Source: a virus
IMG/VR virus record: IMGVR_UViG_3300043469_000246
Coordinates: 1 to 61,056 of that record
Direction: 5' to 3' (one strand)
Length of the DNA: 61,056 bases
How positions within the stretch are numbered: the stretch's first letter is position 1; every line of letters begins with the position of its first letter. Below the pieces are notes generated by a model. It was not told where the DNA came from, searched no databases, and saw only the letters and a list, made by a program, of their open reading frames with translations. The translations under genes and the position numbers were made by a program. Below are positions 7,405 through 15,431 of the stretch, piece after piece.

Positions 7405-7851
7405 TTAACCTTTACCAAAGGTCACCGTAGATTTGCTCTCTTTAAAGAGCGGTGCTCTAGGATCACTTTGGCGCATAAGAGTATTGTCTACAGCCTCCAT
7501 TTGATTTTCGGCTTGCTTTTGATAAAAGGCATTCCGTTGATCAACAAGTTCTTTTGGAGTTTTGCAGAGCAATAACCCGCTAATCTCAATATTGTCGTTA
7601 AAACGACTATTGGGATCAACTAGCAGTTTCATTTGTGGTTGTTCCTCAATTCTTACAGGATCCCATCCTTCTCTGAATTTGGCAGAGATGTTGCGGGGGT
7701 CTGCTGTTCCGAGAGTAGATACTCTTATCCACCGATATTTAAAACCTTCTTGTTTATCGGGTTCTGGCAACAATTCAGGCGGTTTCCACTGCTGGGGGCG
7801 CATTTCTTGTTGTCTAGTTTCTACTTCACGAGGTTTTCTGTTTTCAGCCAT
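7405..7851 (-). CDS. Small hydrophilic head-morphogenesis protein
   Basis: The 148-residue protein is Pro/Glu/Gln-rich at the N-terminus (REVETRQQEMRPQQWKPPEL), has a central beta-like part (YRWIRVSTLG...NDNIEISGLLLCKTP), and a C-terminal helix. It overlaps the scaffold gene by 8 bases, which suggests joint production. It may be a minor capsid or scaffold-associated factor. Similar proteins occur at this position in related phages, but I know no experimental role. Confidence 0.6.
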   Translation of the reverse strand: MAENRKPREVETRQQEMRPQQWKPPELLPEPDKQEGFKYRWIRVSTLGTADPRNISAKFREGWDPVRIEEQPQMKLLVDPNSRFNDNIEISGLLLCKTPKELVDQRNAFYQKQAENQMEAVDNTLMRQSDPRAPLFKESKSTVTFGKG

Positions 7852-8788
7852 TTTGGGACTCCAGTTTTGTTAATTCACGAGCATATTGCTCTGGGGTTAG
7901 ATTAAATTTCTTTGCCAGTGCTACTTGCGTTGGCGTAAGTCTGACTTTTTTTGGAGAGGTAGACCTAGTCGCTGGCGCAACTACTGTGCTCGGTTTTTTC
8001 ACAGAGTATTTGGTCCCTGTCTCTGGAGAGTCTTTGGTCTCTCCTGCCCCAAATTTCTCTGGGAATCTCTGACGCATTTCTGTGTCAATGACCTTGAAAT
8101 AGTGGTCAGATCCTATCGGAACTCCTTCTCTTTCCAAGCGTCTATGAATACCCATTGCTAGGTAACTCATATCATCATCTACCCCATACCAGCTGTTTTT
8201 GTCCAGCCACGATTGGGTTTTTGAGTCCAAACGTTGAGGTTGTGACATTTGTACATCATTATTTTCATTTTGTAAAGTATCTTGTGAATACTCAGGTTGA
8301 TATCGTTCTATCTGTTGAGAGTCCATTTGTACTTTAGTGAGCTTTTCCTGAGCTTCTACAAGACGGTCTGAATCGCCAGAATCATAGGCGTTCTTGTATT
8401 CGGCTTTGGCTTTTTCTAGTTCATGGGCAATGTTTTCCTTGTATTTAGAGTGCAAGCTCTGCTCACCAGCGCTTAATTTGGTCTTTAGCTTTTGATTTTC
8501 CGCAAGCAATTGCTGTGCTACACGGGATGCTTCGTCTGCCTCCTTTTGGGCTGTTTCCTTTGCTCTGCGCTCATCGTTATAGACTTTTTTAGCCTGTAAC
8601 AATCGTTGCTTTGCTTCTCCTGTGTAGGCTTCAAGGTCATCATTATCAAGTTCTTCAACAATATCCTTGGGCATTGGTGCTAAATTACGATCTTCCTCAG
8701 GTGTATCGTCTTCAATAACAATTTCTAGTTGTTCGGGTTCTCCCTTTTCATCGGGATATTTAAATGCTTCCAATTCTAATTCAGGCAT
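7844..8788 (-). CDS. Scaffolding protein
   Basis: The 314-residue protein is acidic at the N-terminus, has a long Lys/Glu/Gln/Ala coiled coil at about residues 55-165 (DLEAYTGEAKQRLLQAKKVY and beyond), and ends in a basic helix-loop-helix (LTPTQVALAKKFNLTPEQYARE). A helical rod with a charged C-terminal coat-binding hook is the standard scaffold layout. Position between portal and coat agrees. A DRNLAPMPKD motif near residue 35 is also seen in the small proteins at 3846 and 765 (as NLAP). Confidence 0.8.
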   Translation of the reverse strand: MPELELEAFKYPDEKGEPEQLEIVIEDDTPEEDRNLAPMPKDIVEELDNDDLEAYTGEAKQRLLQAKKVYNDERRAKETAQKEADEASRVAQQLLAENQKLKTKLSAGEQSLHSKYKENIAHELEKAKAEYKNAYDSGDSDRLVEAQEKLTKVQMDSQQIERYQPEYSQDTLQNENNDVQMSQPQRLDSKTQSWLDKNSWYGVDDDMSYLAMGIHRRLEREGVPIGSDHYFKVIDTEMRQRFPEKFGAGETKDSPETGTKYSVKKPSTVVAPATRSTSPKKVRLTPTQVALAKKFNLTPEQYARELTKLESQNG

Positions 8789-8798
8789 GATTTTCTCC

Positions 8799-9209
8799 TT
8801 AAAGTCTGGTTATGCCACGGGGATCTTCGACTATTCCTTCTACAGAATCATCGTTAATAATCCTAAACTCACGCCCGTGGATCTTTAATCGGGTGCCAGA
8901 GTTTGGTCTGGCTAAGATAAAGTCACCAACTTTGCACCAAGGCCCAGTAGGGAAACGGCTTGCATCCTTGTAACAATCAGGACCCATTTTGACAACAAAA
9001 AACACCGTGGATAAGACCTCTTCGTAGTGCATCGTGGTATCCGCTTTGAGGATTCCGCTCTCGTAAGTGTCATCAACCTCAGGAATAGCGCACAAAATGC
9101 GATAGCCAGAGGGTTCGGGTAGTTGTTTTGCTTTTTCATCTGCTGTTTGAGGCAGAGTTGTTACTGCGGATACGTCATCGGGATTTGAGCCGATTAGTAT
9201 TTCAGTCAT
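8799..9209 (-). CDS. GroES-like co-chaperonin
   Basis: Residues 32-136 follow the GroES fold: PSGYRILCAIPEV, a mobile-loop-like stretch YESGILKADTT, then VVKMGPDCYKD, GPWCKVGDFILARPNSGTRL and REFRIINDDSVEGIVED, matching the beta-strands and the KVGD turn of the family. About 30 extra residues precede the domain. A phage co-chaperonin would cap host GroEL and widen or tune its cage for coat folding, as T4 gp31 does. Its place between portal and scaffold supports that. Identification is by pattern; the hydrophobic tripeptide of the mobile loop is not classical. Confidence 0.75.
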   Translation of the reverse strand: MTEILIGSNPDDVSAVTTLPQTADEKAKQLPEPSGYRILCAIPEVDDTYESGILKADTTMHYEEVLSTVFFVVKMGPDCYKDASRFPTGPWCKVGDFILARPNSGTRLKIHGREFRIINDDSVEGIVEDPRGITRL

Positions 9210-9393
9210 TCGATTTCTCCATTCGTTGATTGAGGTCTGTAATGGTTAGACATGCGGACTCAAGACCTCGTATTTGTCCACAAGCGTACTTATACTCTTC
9301 ATAATTAGCACAATTTCCCGCAGAAATAGCTGTTTGGAGCATATTTATACGGTCACGGTACTCATTTAAGAGGTAATCTAAATGCTTATCCAC
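9202..9393 (-). CDS. Small helical protein between portal and GroES-like gene
   Basis: This 63-residue protein (MDKHLDYLLNEYRDRINMLQ...) is probably two helices with two cysteines in the middle (CANYEEYKYACGQIRGLE). It overlaps both neighbours, by one base with the portal gene and by 8 bases with the next gene. Small proteins with a YKYxCGQIRGLE-like motif are common next to portal genes in related phages. Role unknown. Confidence 0.7.
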   Translation of the reverse strand: MDKHLDYLLNEYRDRINMLQTAISAGNCANYEEYKYACGQIRGLESACLTITDLNQRMEKSND

Positions 9394-11819
9394 TATCGTC
9401 TTCCTGTTTGAGAATTAGTTAGTTGTTGCATCTTGGAAAGTTCTTGCATTCTCTTGATTTCGACTTCCATAGCGTCTTTTTCTGTTTTTGCCAGAAGCTG
9501 AGCGCCAGCAATACGTTCTTGAGAGGCAATTCTTTCTCTTTCTACTTCCAAGCGTGCAGCGGCTTCTGCTGCATCGGCTTGGTCTTTCAGTGCTTTGCGT
9601 TGTTCCTCGGCCTGTTTGAGTTCGAGTTCCTTCGCTTGCATTTGAATTACTGGGTCTTGCGCAGCTTGCTGAGCTTGTTGCGCCGCAATTTCGGTTTGAT
9701 TGCGTTGTAATAAGGCGTTGGATGCCTGTACCGCCATTTGTGAGATCTGAACTTCCATATCCTGTGGGATTGATTCGTCCTCTTCGCCCGTAGGAAGTGG
9801 CACTCCCATTATTTCTTGCATTTGTTTCTTATATTCAAAGGCTAAATGCTGTTGAATATGTGCCATTGCAGCCGAAGCCATTGCCTGAGCCTGTGGGTTT
9901 TGCCCTATCAAAGCGGCAATCTTTGGGTCTTTCATGGCATTCATGTGAATCGTGATGTGCGCTTGATGGTCCTGATACATAAACGCCTTGACAGGCTTCA
10001 TATTCATGATGTTCATGTTCTCAGTAATAGGGTCTTCAGGCATATGGTCGTCTTCAATCTTGACGAGTTTTTTAGCGTTCTTAATCCCTAAGACTTCTAA
10101 CATCTGGCGATGCAGATGTCCTAAGTCATAAAGCTGAGGAGCCTGCTGAGCTAACTGAAGAACCGCTTGATACTGAACGACCTTCTGGCTCATCGTTGCG
10201 GCATTAGGATCAGAGACGGGAATAACGTCACAGTTATCGTAGTCCGACTGCTTGGCAAAGCGGTTTCCTACATCTGGTTGATATTCGTATTCATCAGGGG
10301 TGTAGTCACGGATGATGTTTTTTAAGAGTTTTAGCTCTTGTTTCATCGAGTAATGAACACGAGCTTGAACCGCAGACATGACCTTTAAGGTTCGCTCTAG
10401 AATAGCCAGAGTCGTACCCACTGGGGTGTTTGCTGACATATCAGCAATCTTCATATCCGAAGCAGATGCAAAACGTCTACCTTCTTCTACAATGTTTTGC
10501 ATTAAGGTATATAAGACTTGACTAGGTTCTTTGTAAGGCAGAGGTAGGATATTGTCTTTTAGCGCACCAGAAGGAACGTCAACGTCCCTAAACTCTCCTG
10601 GGGCAATTGGGGTGTCATCTCCTTTGACTCGCATACCACGAGTTTTAAAGCCACCTGGCAAGTTGGCTAGTGTGCCAGCATCCACGAGCTGCCGAATAAG
10701 ACTAGTACTAGACTTAGCAAAAGCACCGACAAGGTGAATAAGGCCAAAACAATAAAAGCCAAAGCCTGGAACGTATCCATAATGGACGAAATGCTGACGT
10801 TTTTGTTTAGTTTCATCTTCGGGCCTCCAGTTTCTGCGGATTGCTAAGACGTTTTGGGTTCCCTTTTCAATGGTAACAATGTAAGGCAGGGCAATCCCTG
10901 TAGCTTCTCCGTCTTTTTTATCTTCAAAACCTTCAATATCTAAATTAACTTGAATCTCAAGAATCTTGAAACGATCATCGGATGTGGCTCGTAGCCCCAT
11001 CTTTTCGGCAATCTTTTTTTCTACTTCATCAAAAGTAGTACTTGGTGTGCCTAGGTCTACATCTTTATAAAATCCTGCGACTTGAAGTTTGCGTAGTTCG
11101 TTTTCGGTCTTACGCATGACGTGGGTCACACGCTCTGCGCTTTGTAAGTCGGAAGCGCCATAGGGAACAATTAAGTCTTCAGCTGGTACGAATAAAGAAA
11201 CCTGCCGATCTAAGGATGGGTCGAAATAGACTTTCTTAAAGGCATTGCCTGAGAGTCCTAGTCCCCAGCACATTCTCTCGTGCTCAGGTCTAAACTCAGG
11301 CATTTCTTCAGTGATCTGGTAGTTCATGTCTTTTTGAACCCGATCCGCAGCGGCCAACTTTTCAGGGGTTTCTTTGCCAACAATAACGGTCTTTACAGGA
11401 CCCGCAGGAGGTAAGGTCTCCATTACGGTTTCTGCTTGGAACTTAACGAGTGCTTCGGAAAGGAGGGGATGGTAGACTCCACAAGCTCCTTCCCACGGTT
11501 CGGAGCGCTCTTCAATTTTCATTCCTAGAAGCTCGATGCCGTCTGTATAAGTCTGCATCCACTCTTTACGAGCGCCAATGTCCGATTCAATGTCTCCTAA
11601 GAGATCGCCTGCAATTTGGGTTAGCTGGCTGTCACTTAAGTACTCAGCCAAATTAGCGTCAAAGTCTTCTGCGCTTTCCTCTTCTGGCTCAATCTTAATC
11701 TCTAAACCATCGAGTCCAATCGTGACAGACTCTGGGTCTTCGATCTCAATCTCGATAGGCTCAACATTTGCAGCCTCTAAGCCTTTAGGGAGTTCATACA
11801 GTGATTTTTCGATTGCCAT
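9393..11819 (-). CDS. Portal protein (P22-like)
   Basis: The 808-residue protein forms the dodecameric DNA channel at the capsid vertex. It has an acidic N-terminus, then the portal core (RSEPWEGACGVYHPLLSEA, DRVQKDMNYQITEEMPEF, CWGLGLSGNAFKKVYFDP), a helical stem region near residue 480 (SANTPVGTTLAILERTLKVM) and a long C-terminal Gln/Ala/Glu-rich coiled coil from about 690 to the end, which may form a P22-like barrel. It lies 8 bases after the large terminase gene. Length fits long podovirus portals. Confidence 0.9.
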   Translation of the reverse strand: MAIEKSLYELPKGLEAANVEPIEIEIEDPESVTIGLDGLEIKIEPEEESAEDFDANLAEYLSDSQLTQIAGDLLGDIESDIGARKEWMQTYTDGIELLGMKIEERSEPWEGACGVYHPLLSEALVKFQAETVMETLPPAGPVKTVIVGKETPEKLAAADRVQKDMNYQITEEMPEFRPEHERMCWGLGLSGNAFKKVYFDPSLDRQVSLFVPAEDLIVPYGASDLQSAERVTHVMRKTENELRKLQVAGFYKDVDLGTPSTTFDEVEKKIAEKMGLRATSDDRFKILEIQVNLDIEGFEDKKDGEATGIALPYIVTIEKGTQNVLAIRRNWRPEDETKQKRQHFVHYGYVPGFGFYCFGLIHLVGAFAKSSTSLIRQLVDAGTLANLPGGFKTRGMRVKGDDTPIAPGEFRDVDVPSGALKDNILPLPYKEPSQVLYTLMQNIVEEGRRFASASDMKIADMSANTPVGTTLAILERTLKVMSAVQARVHYSMKQELKLLKNIIRDYTPDEYEYQPDVGNRFAKQSDYDNCDVIPVSDPNAATMSQKVVQYQAVLQLAQQAPQLYDLGHLHRQMLEVLGIKNAKKLVKIEDDHMPEDPITENMNIMNMKPVKAFMYQDHQAHITIHMNAMKDPKIAALIGQNPQAQAMASAAMAHIQQHLAFEYKKQMQEIMGVPLPTGEEDESIPQDMEVQISQMAVQASNALLQRNQTEIAAQQAQQAAQDPVIQMQAKELELKQAEEQRKALKDQADAAEAAARLEVERERIASQERIAGAQLLAKTEKDAMEVEIKRMQELSKMQQLTNSQTGRR

Positions 11820-11827
11820 AATAATCC

Positions 11828-13318
11828 TTAATAGTAACTAACTTTCCTAGACCTTAAAAATTGAGTGTCCTCTTCGTCTGTGTCTAGTTTAATAAACCCG
11901 CCTTTACGAAAACGGATTAACGCTTGTGTGGTTGAGTCTACCAAGTCATCGTGGTCTGAATTGGGAAATGCTGCCATTTCTTCAATGACTTCTTCTGCCC
12001 AGCGTTTTCTTGGTGCCCATATTTTTCCTGATGCAAATAAATCTGATACCGAGTTTACACGGGTAATCTTATCGTTTCCACGTACTGGTGTAAATTCTTG
12101 CACGGGTATTCCCATCCTTCTAAGTTCGAAAACTAACGGAGCTCCCGAAGCCTTAGCCTCTACTATAAACGCATCGGGCTCCCATTCCTTATACATTTCT
12201 AACGCTCGTGTCTTTAATTCAGGAAATTCTAGCCGTTCTTTGAGGGCGTCTAACAAAATTACATGCGGGTCATTTTCATTCTCATTCATATAAAAGACTC
12301 CCCAAGTCGTGCAGGCGGAGTAGTCTGACCGTTCATTCTTTGTAAAGGCGGTATCCCAAGACTGAATAATAAAAGCACAGGCGGGAGGATTCTCTTTATC
12401 CCAGACCTTCCACCATTCTCGTTTTACTAGGGCACCTTCTTCAGCCGAGGGATCTTGTTGGTATTGGGCTGACCATTTAGAAATAGGAAGTTCATTTTTT
12501 AGTTTTTCTAATTCCTCTAAAGACCAAAACTCAGGCCATAGGGATAGACCATTGGGCTTAATGGCTGGGAGACTGATCCTTTCCCATTCGTCTCCGTCTC
12601 GCTCAACCATAGACTGAAGGACTCTGCCCGTCAAATCTCGTTTACCCCAGCGGGTCATTACGATGACGATAGAGCCTCCAGGCTGAAGACGTTGTCTTGG
12701 TCCAGAGGAATACCATTCAAAGATCTTGTCATACACCGAAGGGTCGGAGGCTGCTAATGCGGCTTCTTGCTCCGAGTGGGGGTCATCAATGATCAAAAGA
12801 TCAGCTCCTTTACCCGTTACCGTACCGCCTACCCCAATCGCAAAATAGTCTCCGTTGGCATTCGTTGCCCAGCGACCTGCTGCTTTCGAGTCTGTACGCA
12901 AAGAGACATTCGGAAAGATCTTGGCGTAGGTTTCTCCGTCTACTAAGTTCCTGACCTTACGTCCAAAGCCCACAGCTAATTCTGCGGTATTTGAGCACTG
13001 AATCACTTTCTTATGCGGGTACTTGCCTAAAAACCATGCAGGGAGAAGGTATGACGCAAACTCAGATTTAGTATGACGAGGAGGCATATTAATAATAAGA
13101 CGTCTAACTTTACCATCGGCAATCTCCTCAAATTTTTTAGCCATCAAAGCATGGTGTCTACCCAAGATAAACCCAGGCCACATCTGTTTTACAAACGACA
13201 TAAACGACTTCTGTGCTGCCTTACGGACAACCGAGTTCTTGTAGTCCTCTGCCATGGTAAAGAGATTTTCTCGATCCCCTTCTGGCAGACCTTCTAAGAA
13301 CTTTTCTAAATTACTCAA
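11828..13318 (-). CDS. terL: Terminase large subunit (ATPase-nuclease)
   Basis: The 496-residue motor protein has a Walker A variant INMPPRHTKSE (residues 76-86), Walker B DLLIIDDPHSEQE (about 173-185), coupling-motif region IVIVMTRWGKRDL, and a RNase H-like nuclease domain beginning SWDTAFTKNERSDYSA with the metal-binding Asp at 322 and a later DHDDLVDSTTQAL. It cuts concatemers and pumps DNA into the prohead. The start ATG overlaps the upstream small gene by 8 bases. It resembles headful-type enzymes, but packaging mode cannot be fixed from sequence alone. Confidence 0.95.
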   Translation of the reverse strand: MSNLEKFLEGLPEGDRENLFTMAEDYKNSVVRKAAQKSFMSFVKQMWPGFILGRHHALMAKKFEEIADGKVRRLIINMPPRHTKSEFASYLLPAWFLGKYPHKKVIQCSNTAELAVGFGRKVRNLVDGETYAKIFPNVSLRTDSKAAGRWATNANGDYFAIGVGGTVTGKGADLLIIDDPHSEQEAALAASDPSVYDKIFEWYSSGPRQRLQPGGSIVIVMTRWGKRDLTGRVLQSMVERDGDEWERISLPAIKPNGLSLWPEFWSLEELEKLKNELPISKWSAQYQQDPSAEEGALVKREWWKVWDKENPPACAFIIQSWDTAFTKNERSDYSACTTWGVFYMNENENDPHVILLDALKERLEFPELKTRALEMYKEWEPDAFIVEAKASGAPLVFELRRMGIPVQEFTPVRGNDKITRVNSVSDLFASGKIWAPRKRWAEEVIEEMAAFPNSDHDDLVDSTTQALIRFRKGGFIKLDTDEEDTQFLRSRKVSYY

Positions 13319-13559
13319 TGTACCGAACCTTTATATAGGAGGGGCGAATACTTCTCATTTTTCCCTTAATTCCTTTACAGATCCCAAGGTCTACTAAACG
13401 CCACATCTTACGACTGACATTACCCCGACCTTTTTCCCCTGTGATGTACATGACATCATCGATACTCGGAGCGAATCCGAACTTCTTCCAAAATTCATCA
13501 ATGACCAAGAAGATCTCTTTTTGTGCTGGCGTCAAGGTTTTCTCCTTTCTTCTACCCAT
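13311..13559 (-). CDS. Small winged-helix DNA-binding protein (LexA-type HTH)
   Basis: The product (82 residues from MGRRKEKTLTPAQKEIF) follows the LexA N-terminal pattern: LTPAQKEIFLVIDEFWKKFG-APSIDDVM, a recognition helix region GRGNVSRKMWRLVDLG, then a beta wing KGKMRSIRP. It may be a regulator or an accessory DNA-recognition factor for packaging, since it lies between the two terminase genes. The ATG at 13559 overlaps the preceding stop by 8 bases; an alternative ATG at 13580 has GAAGG directly next to it, which is too close for good initiation. Confidence 0.7.
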   Translation of the reverse strand: MGRRKEKTLTPAQKEIFLVIDEFWKKFGFAPSIDDVMYITGEKGRGNVSRKMWRLVDLGICKGIKGKMRSIRPSYIKVRYIE

Positions 13560-13734
13560 GTTTAATACGTTCAATGACATCCTTCGTTCGTGCCATTGCT
13601 TCCTCTTCTAATATCCTAGTCTTTAAATAACTCATCATCCTTAAGAGCCGACCTTTATCCTTATGTAGTAACTCCTCTAAATAATCTAAGACGAGCTGCT
13701 CTTTCTCTATTGCTGTAATCTGCCGTGCGTTCAT
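13552..13734 (-). CDS. Small helical protein in terminase region
   Basis: A 60-residue, highly charged helical protein (MNARQITAIEKEQLVLDYLE...). It is coupled to its neighbours by an ATGA overlap upstream and an 8-base overlap downstream. No domain is recognised. Its place between terS and terL suggests a DNA-packaging or regulatory accessory role (inference). Confidence 0.6.
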   Translation of the reverse strand: MNARQITAIEKEQLVLDYLEELLHKDKGRLLRMMSYLKTRILEEEAMARTKDVIERIKHG

Positions 13735-13925
13735 GTGTGTGAGCCCTTACTCTTAATCAATACCGCATGCTGTTTTAATAAATACTCTAGATACTTCTTA
13801 TCTTTGGTACTCATTCTTGCTAACCGATCTGCCAATACATCCATATCTACCTCGACCATGGGACCCAAATTATGAAGGGGGGGTGTTTCACGTGGAACTA
13901 TTTTCTGATTGTCTGCTATTTTCAT
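13731..13925 (-). CDS. Small protein with parS-like DNA inside its 5' part
   Basis: The reading frame of 64 residues ends with a helical stretch (DMDVLADRLARMSTKDKKYLEYLL). The ATG at 13925 has no ribosome site: it is preceded by CCCCCCCACCCCCTT. A second ATG at 13859 would give 42 residues, and would leave the parS-like palindrome (13884-13899, read here as VPRET) outside the gene. I cannot decide between the starts. Function unknown. Confidence 0.45.
   Translation of the reverse strand: MKIADNQKIVPRETPPLHNLGPMVEVDMDVLADRLARMSTKDKKYLEYLLKQHAVLIKSKGSHT
13884..13899. promoter_or_regulatory. parS-like ParB-binding palindrome
   Basis: The sequence TGTTTCACGTGGAACT joins a TGTTTCAC half-site (Bacillus/Caulobacter type) to a GTGGAAC half-site (Pseudomonas type); both halves occur in known bacterial parS sites, whose consensus is TGTTNCACGTGNAACA. 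A ParB-like gene is present at 20646-21503. The site may be used by the phage protein or by host ParB. Confidence 0.55.
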
Positions 13926-13966
13926 AAGGGGGTGGGGGGGTTATATATATTAGGGTTTACCCTGTC

Positions 13967-13990
13967 TCACTATAACAGCTGTTATGGTGA
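13967..13990. promoter_or_regulatory. Inverted-repeat operator candidate at the terS/terL boundary
   Basis: Arms TCACTATAACA and TGTTATGGTGA (10 of 11 bases symmetric) flank a GC centre. The left arm is identical to that of the perfect repeat at 27452-27474. On the minus strand it is followed by an AT-rich TATATATAA stretch at about 13941-13952 that could be a -10 region for the terL operon. It overlaps the terS stop codon. Confidence 0.55.
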
Positions 13991-14779
13991 CGCAGGGTTT
14001 TCCCTAGGTATGGAATCTGGAGGGGATTGAGTGAGTGGAATACTATGCAAGTTGACTTTGGTCGGCAATGCCAAAATTTGGGGGTCGTGGGGTGGTGGGC
14101 TCTCGATTTCTGCCGTTTGCGACTGGTCTGCCCCCTCTTTTAAGGATGTCTCTACATCAACATCATCTAGTTCTGCATCATCTCCCGCCACATCATCATC
14201 CATCTTGTCATTCCCTATGAGTTCTGCCAGTAGATCGTCTGCGGATCGTGCCTCGACATCAATCGCCTGACTGTTCTCAATTGCCAGTCGGATACTGGCC
14301 ATGAGTTTCTCCCGCATCTCGCTGGGATCGCTGACCTTGATAACTTCCCGCCTCTCGGTAAAGAGAGCCACTTCGGTAATCTTGCCTAATAACTCCAGTG
14401 CCTTGAGTTGCTGAGCAGGTGGACACTCAGGATCGAGAGCCTTTTCTGTGATCTTATGGATTGCCAACGCCCTTAAGTGTGCGGGCGTTTGGTATTTCTG
14501 TGCCTCTAAAGCCACCTTAAACGCCTCTACTTGCATGGCGATAGTTGGGTTCTTTGCCAGTTTCTGCCCCTCATTGCTCTGTGTCTTGGGTTTGCCCTTG
14601 CTTTTATGCGACTTCCTATACGCACTTGCCTTGCTCTCTCCCAGTGCCATTTGCTTGGCAAACTCTACTTGTTTGTGGGTTAGCCTCTTTTCTTTCGAGT
14701 TGCTCACTCCCAGTAATAGGGTCTCCAGTGGCATAGCCTGTAAGCCTTGCTCTATCTCTTTCCTAGTCAAGCGTTTCAT
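13982..14779 (-). CDS. terS: Terminase small subunit (DNA recognition)
   Basis: The 265-residue protein has an N-terminal DNA-binding part: LTHKQVEFAKQMALGESKASAYRKSHKSKG with a SNEGQKLAKNPTIAMQVEAF follow-on, the pattern of Terminase_2/TerS helix-turn-helix proteins. A central helical region (about 95-170) probably oligomerises, and the C-terminus is acidic then Pro-rich (residues 185-265), likely disordered and contacting TerL. It is the first gene of the leftward late block; three small genes separate it from terL. The start ATG follows ACGAGATACCT. Confidence 0.8.
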   Translation of the reverse strand: MKRLTRKEIEQGLQAMPLETLLLGVSNSKEKRLTHKQVEFAKQMALGESKASAYRKSHKSKGKPKTQSNEGQKLAKNPTIAMQVEAFKVALEAQKYQTPAHLRALAIHKITEKALDPECPPAQQLKALELLGKITEVALFTERREVIKVSDPSEMREKLMASIRLAIENSQAIDVEARSADDLLAELIGNDKMDDDVAGDDAELDDVDVETSLKEGADQSQTAEIESPPPHDPQILALPTKVNLHSIPLTQSPPDSIPRENPASP

Positions 14780-15126
14780 AGGTATCTCGTAAGAATTTCC
14801 ATAGTCCTGATTCTAGGGCATTCAGGATGATTCTGCTACTGGTATCTCTTATCTCCTTATATGTCTCTCCTCTACTGGAGTTGTCCTTGGACTGTTGTGC
14901 TTCGCACCTTTGCCCGCTTTTAGGTCTCTACAAGCCCTTGCTTTATGTTTTTACGCACCTTGCACCACAAGTAAACCTTTCTACACCGCCTAAACTGACC
15001 GCAAACCCTTATCCAGTAAGCCCCTAAATTTATTTTCAAAAAGGTATTGCAAAGGTGTTTATTTTCCCTCAGAATTGTCGGTAGGTGATCAAACACCGAT
15101 TCGACTAACTGCTAGGAGATATACAA
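14780..15126. promoter_or_regulatory. Divergent control region between terS and the plus-strand early cassette
   Basis: These 347 bases separate leftward late genes from the rightward cassette and must hold promoters for both, but I see no convincing paired -35/-10. The right end (15078-15119) carries a weak hairpin (TCGGT/ACCGA or GGTG/CACC) and the leader element AACTGCTAGGAGA. On the minus strand a start-less open frame of about 55 codons ends inside terS (DTYETLD at its end). No tRNA is visible. Confidence 0.5.
15107..15119 (+). promoter_or_regulatory. Leader element AACTGCTAGGAGA, copy 1
   Basis: An exact 13-base element ending in the ribosome site AGGAGA lies 7 bases before the ATG at 15127. 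The same 13 bases precede three other genes of this cassette and one minus-strand gene. A weak hairpin lies just upstream at 15078-15099. Confidence 0.7.
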
Positions 15127-15354
15127 ATGGAAAGAATTGAAACAATGGCTGACACCATAGCCTTATGGAATGAGCAAATGAGAATAGATGCGATACGCAG
15201 ATACTCGATACAACAAGGATGGTCTGTTATTGATTTGTTCAATGATGGCGATCTGTTGGAGTTGCTTTCAGAATTTAAGATGGATTATGTAAAGGTTCTC
15301 AAACGCATACAAGGCATGCAAGTTGTTGAGGATACTATCCAGTCGGACTGCTGA
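15127..15354 (+). CDS. Early cassette protein, unknown
   Basis: The 75-residue acidic protein (MERIETMADTIALWNEQMRI...) is probably all-helical, with Trp and Ile-rich amphipathic stretches and DLFNDGDLLELLSEFKMDYV in the middle. No family is recognised. It has a strong ribosome site within the leader element and opens the plus-strand cassette, whose genes are typical of small early host-interaction proteins. The stop codon begins the CTGAGTGATAC sequence repeated at 16881. Confidence 0.65.
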   Translation: MERIETMADTIALWNEQMRIDAIRRYSIQQGWSVIDLFNDGDLLELLSEFKMDYVKVLKRIQGMQVVEDTIQSDC

Positions 15355-15426
15355 GTGATACCTACAAGCCCATGCACTGCGTGGGTTTGTGGATTATCAA
15401 TTTCGATAGTCATAACTGCTAGGAGA
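15351..15426 (+). promoter_or_regulatory. Structured leader, copy 2 (hairpin plus AACTGCTAGGAGA)
   Basis: CTGAGTGATAC starts at the stop of the preceding gene. A 12-bp hairpin follows (arms 15364-15375 and 15379-15390, two G-U pairs, loop ACT), then AACTGCTAGGAGA at 15414-15426, five bases before the next ATG. The hairpin has no T-run, so it looks like a stability or processing element rather than a terminator. Confidence 0.7.
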
Positions 15427-15431
15427 ATTAA

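Noticed and set aside
14790-14960. A start-less minus-strand frame ending DTYETLD before and inside terS
   Set aside because: The peptide looks protein-like, but there is no usable start codon; it may be chance or part of a leader.
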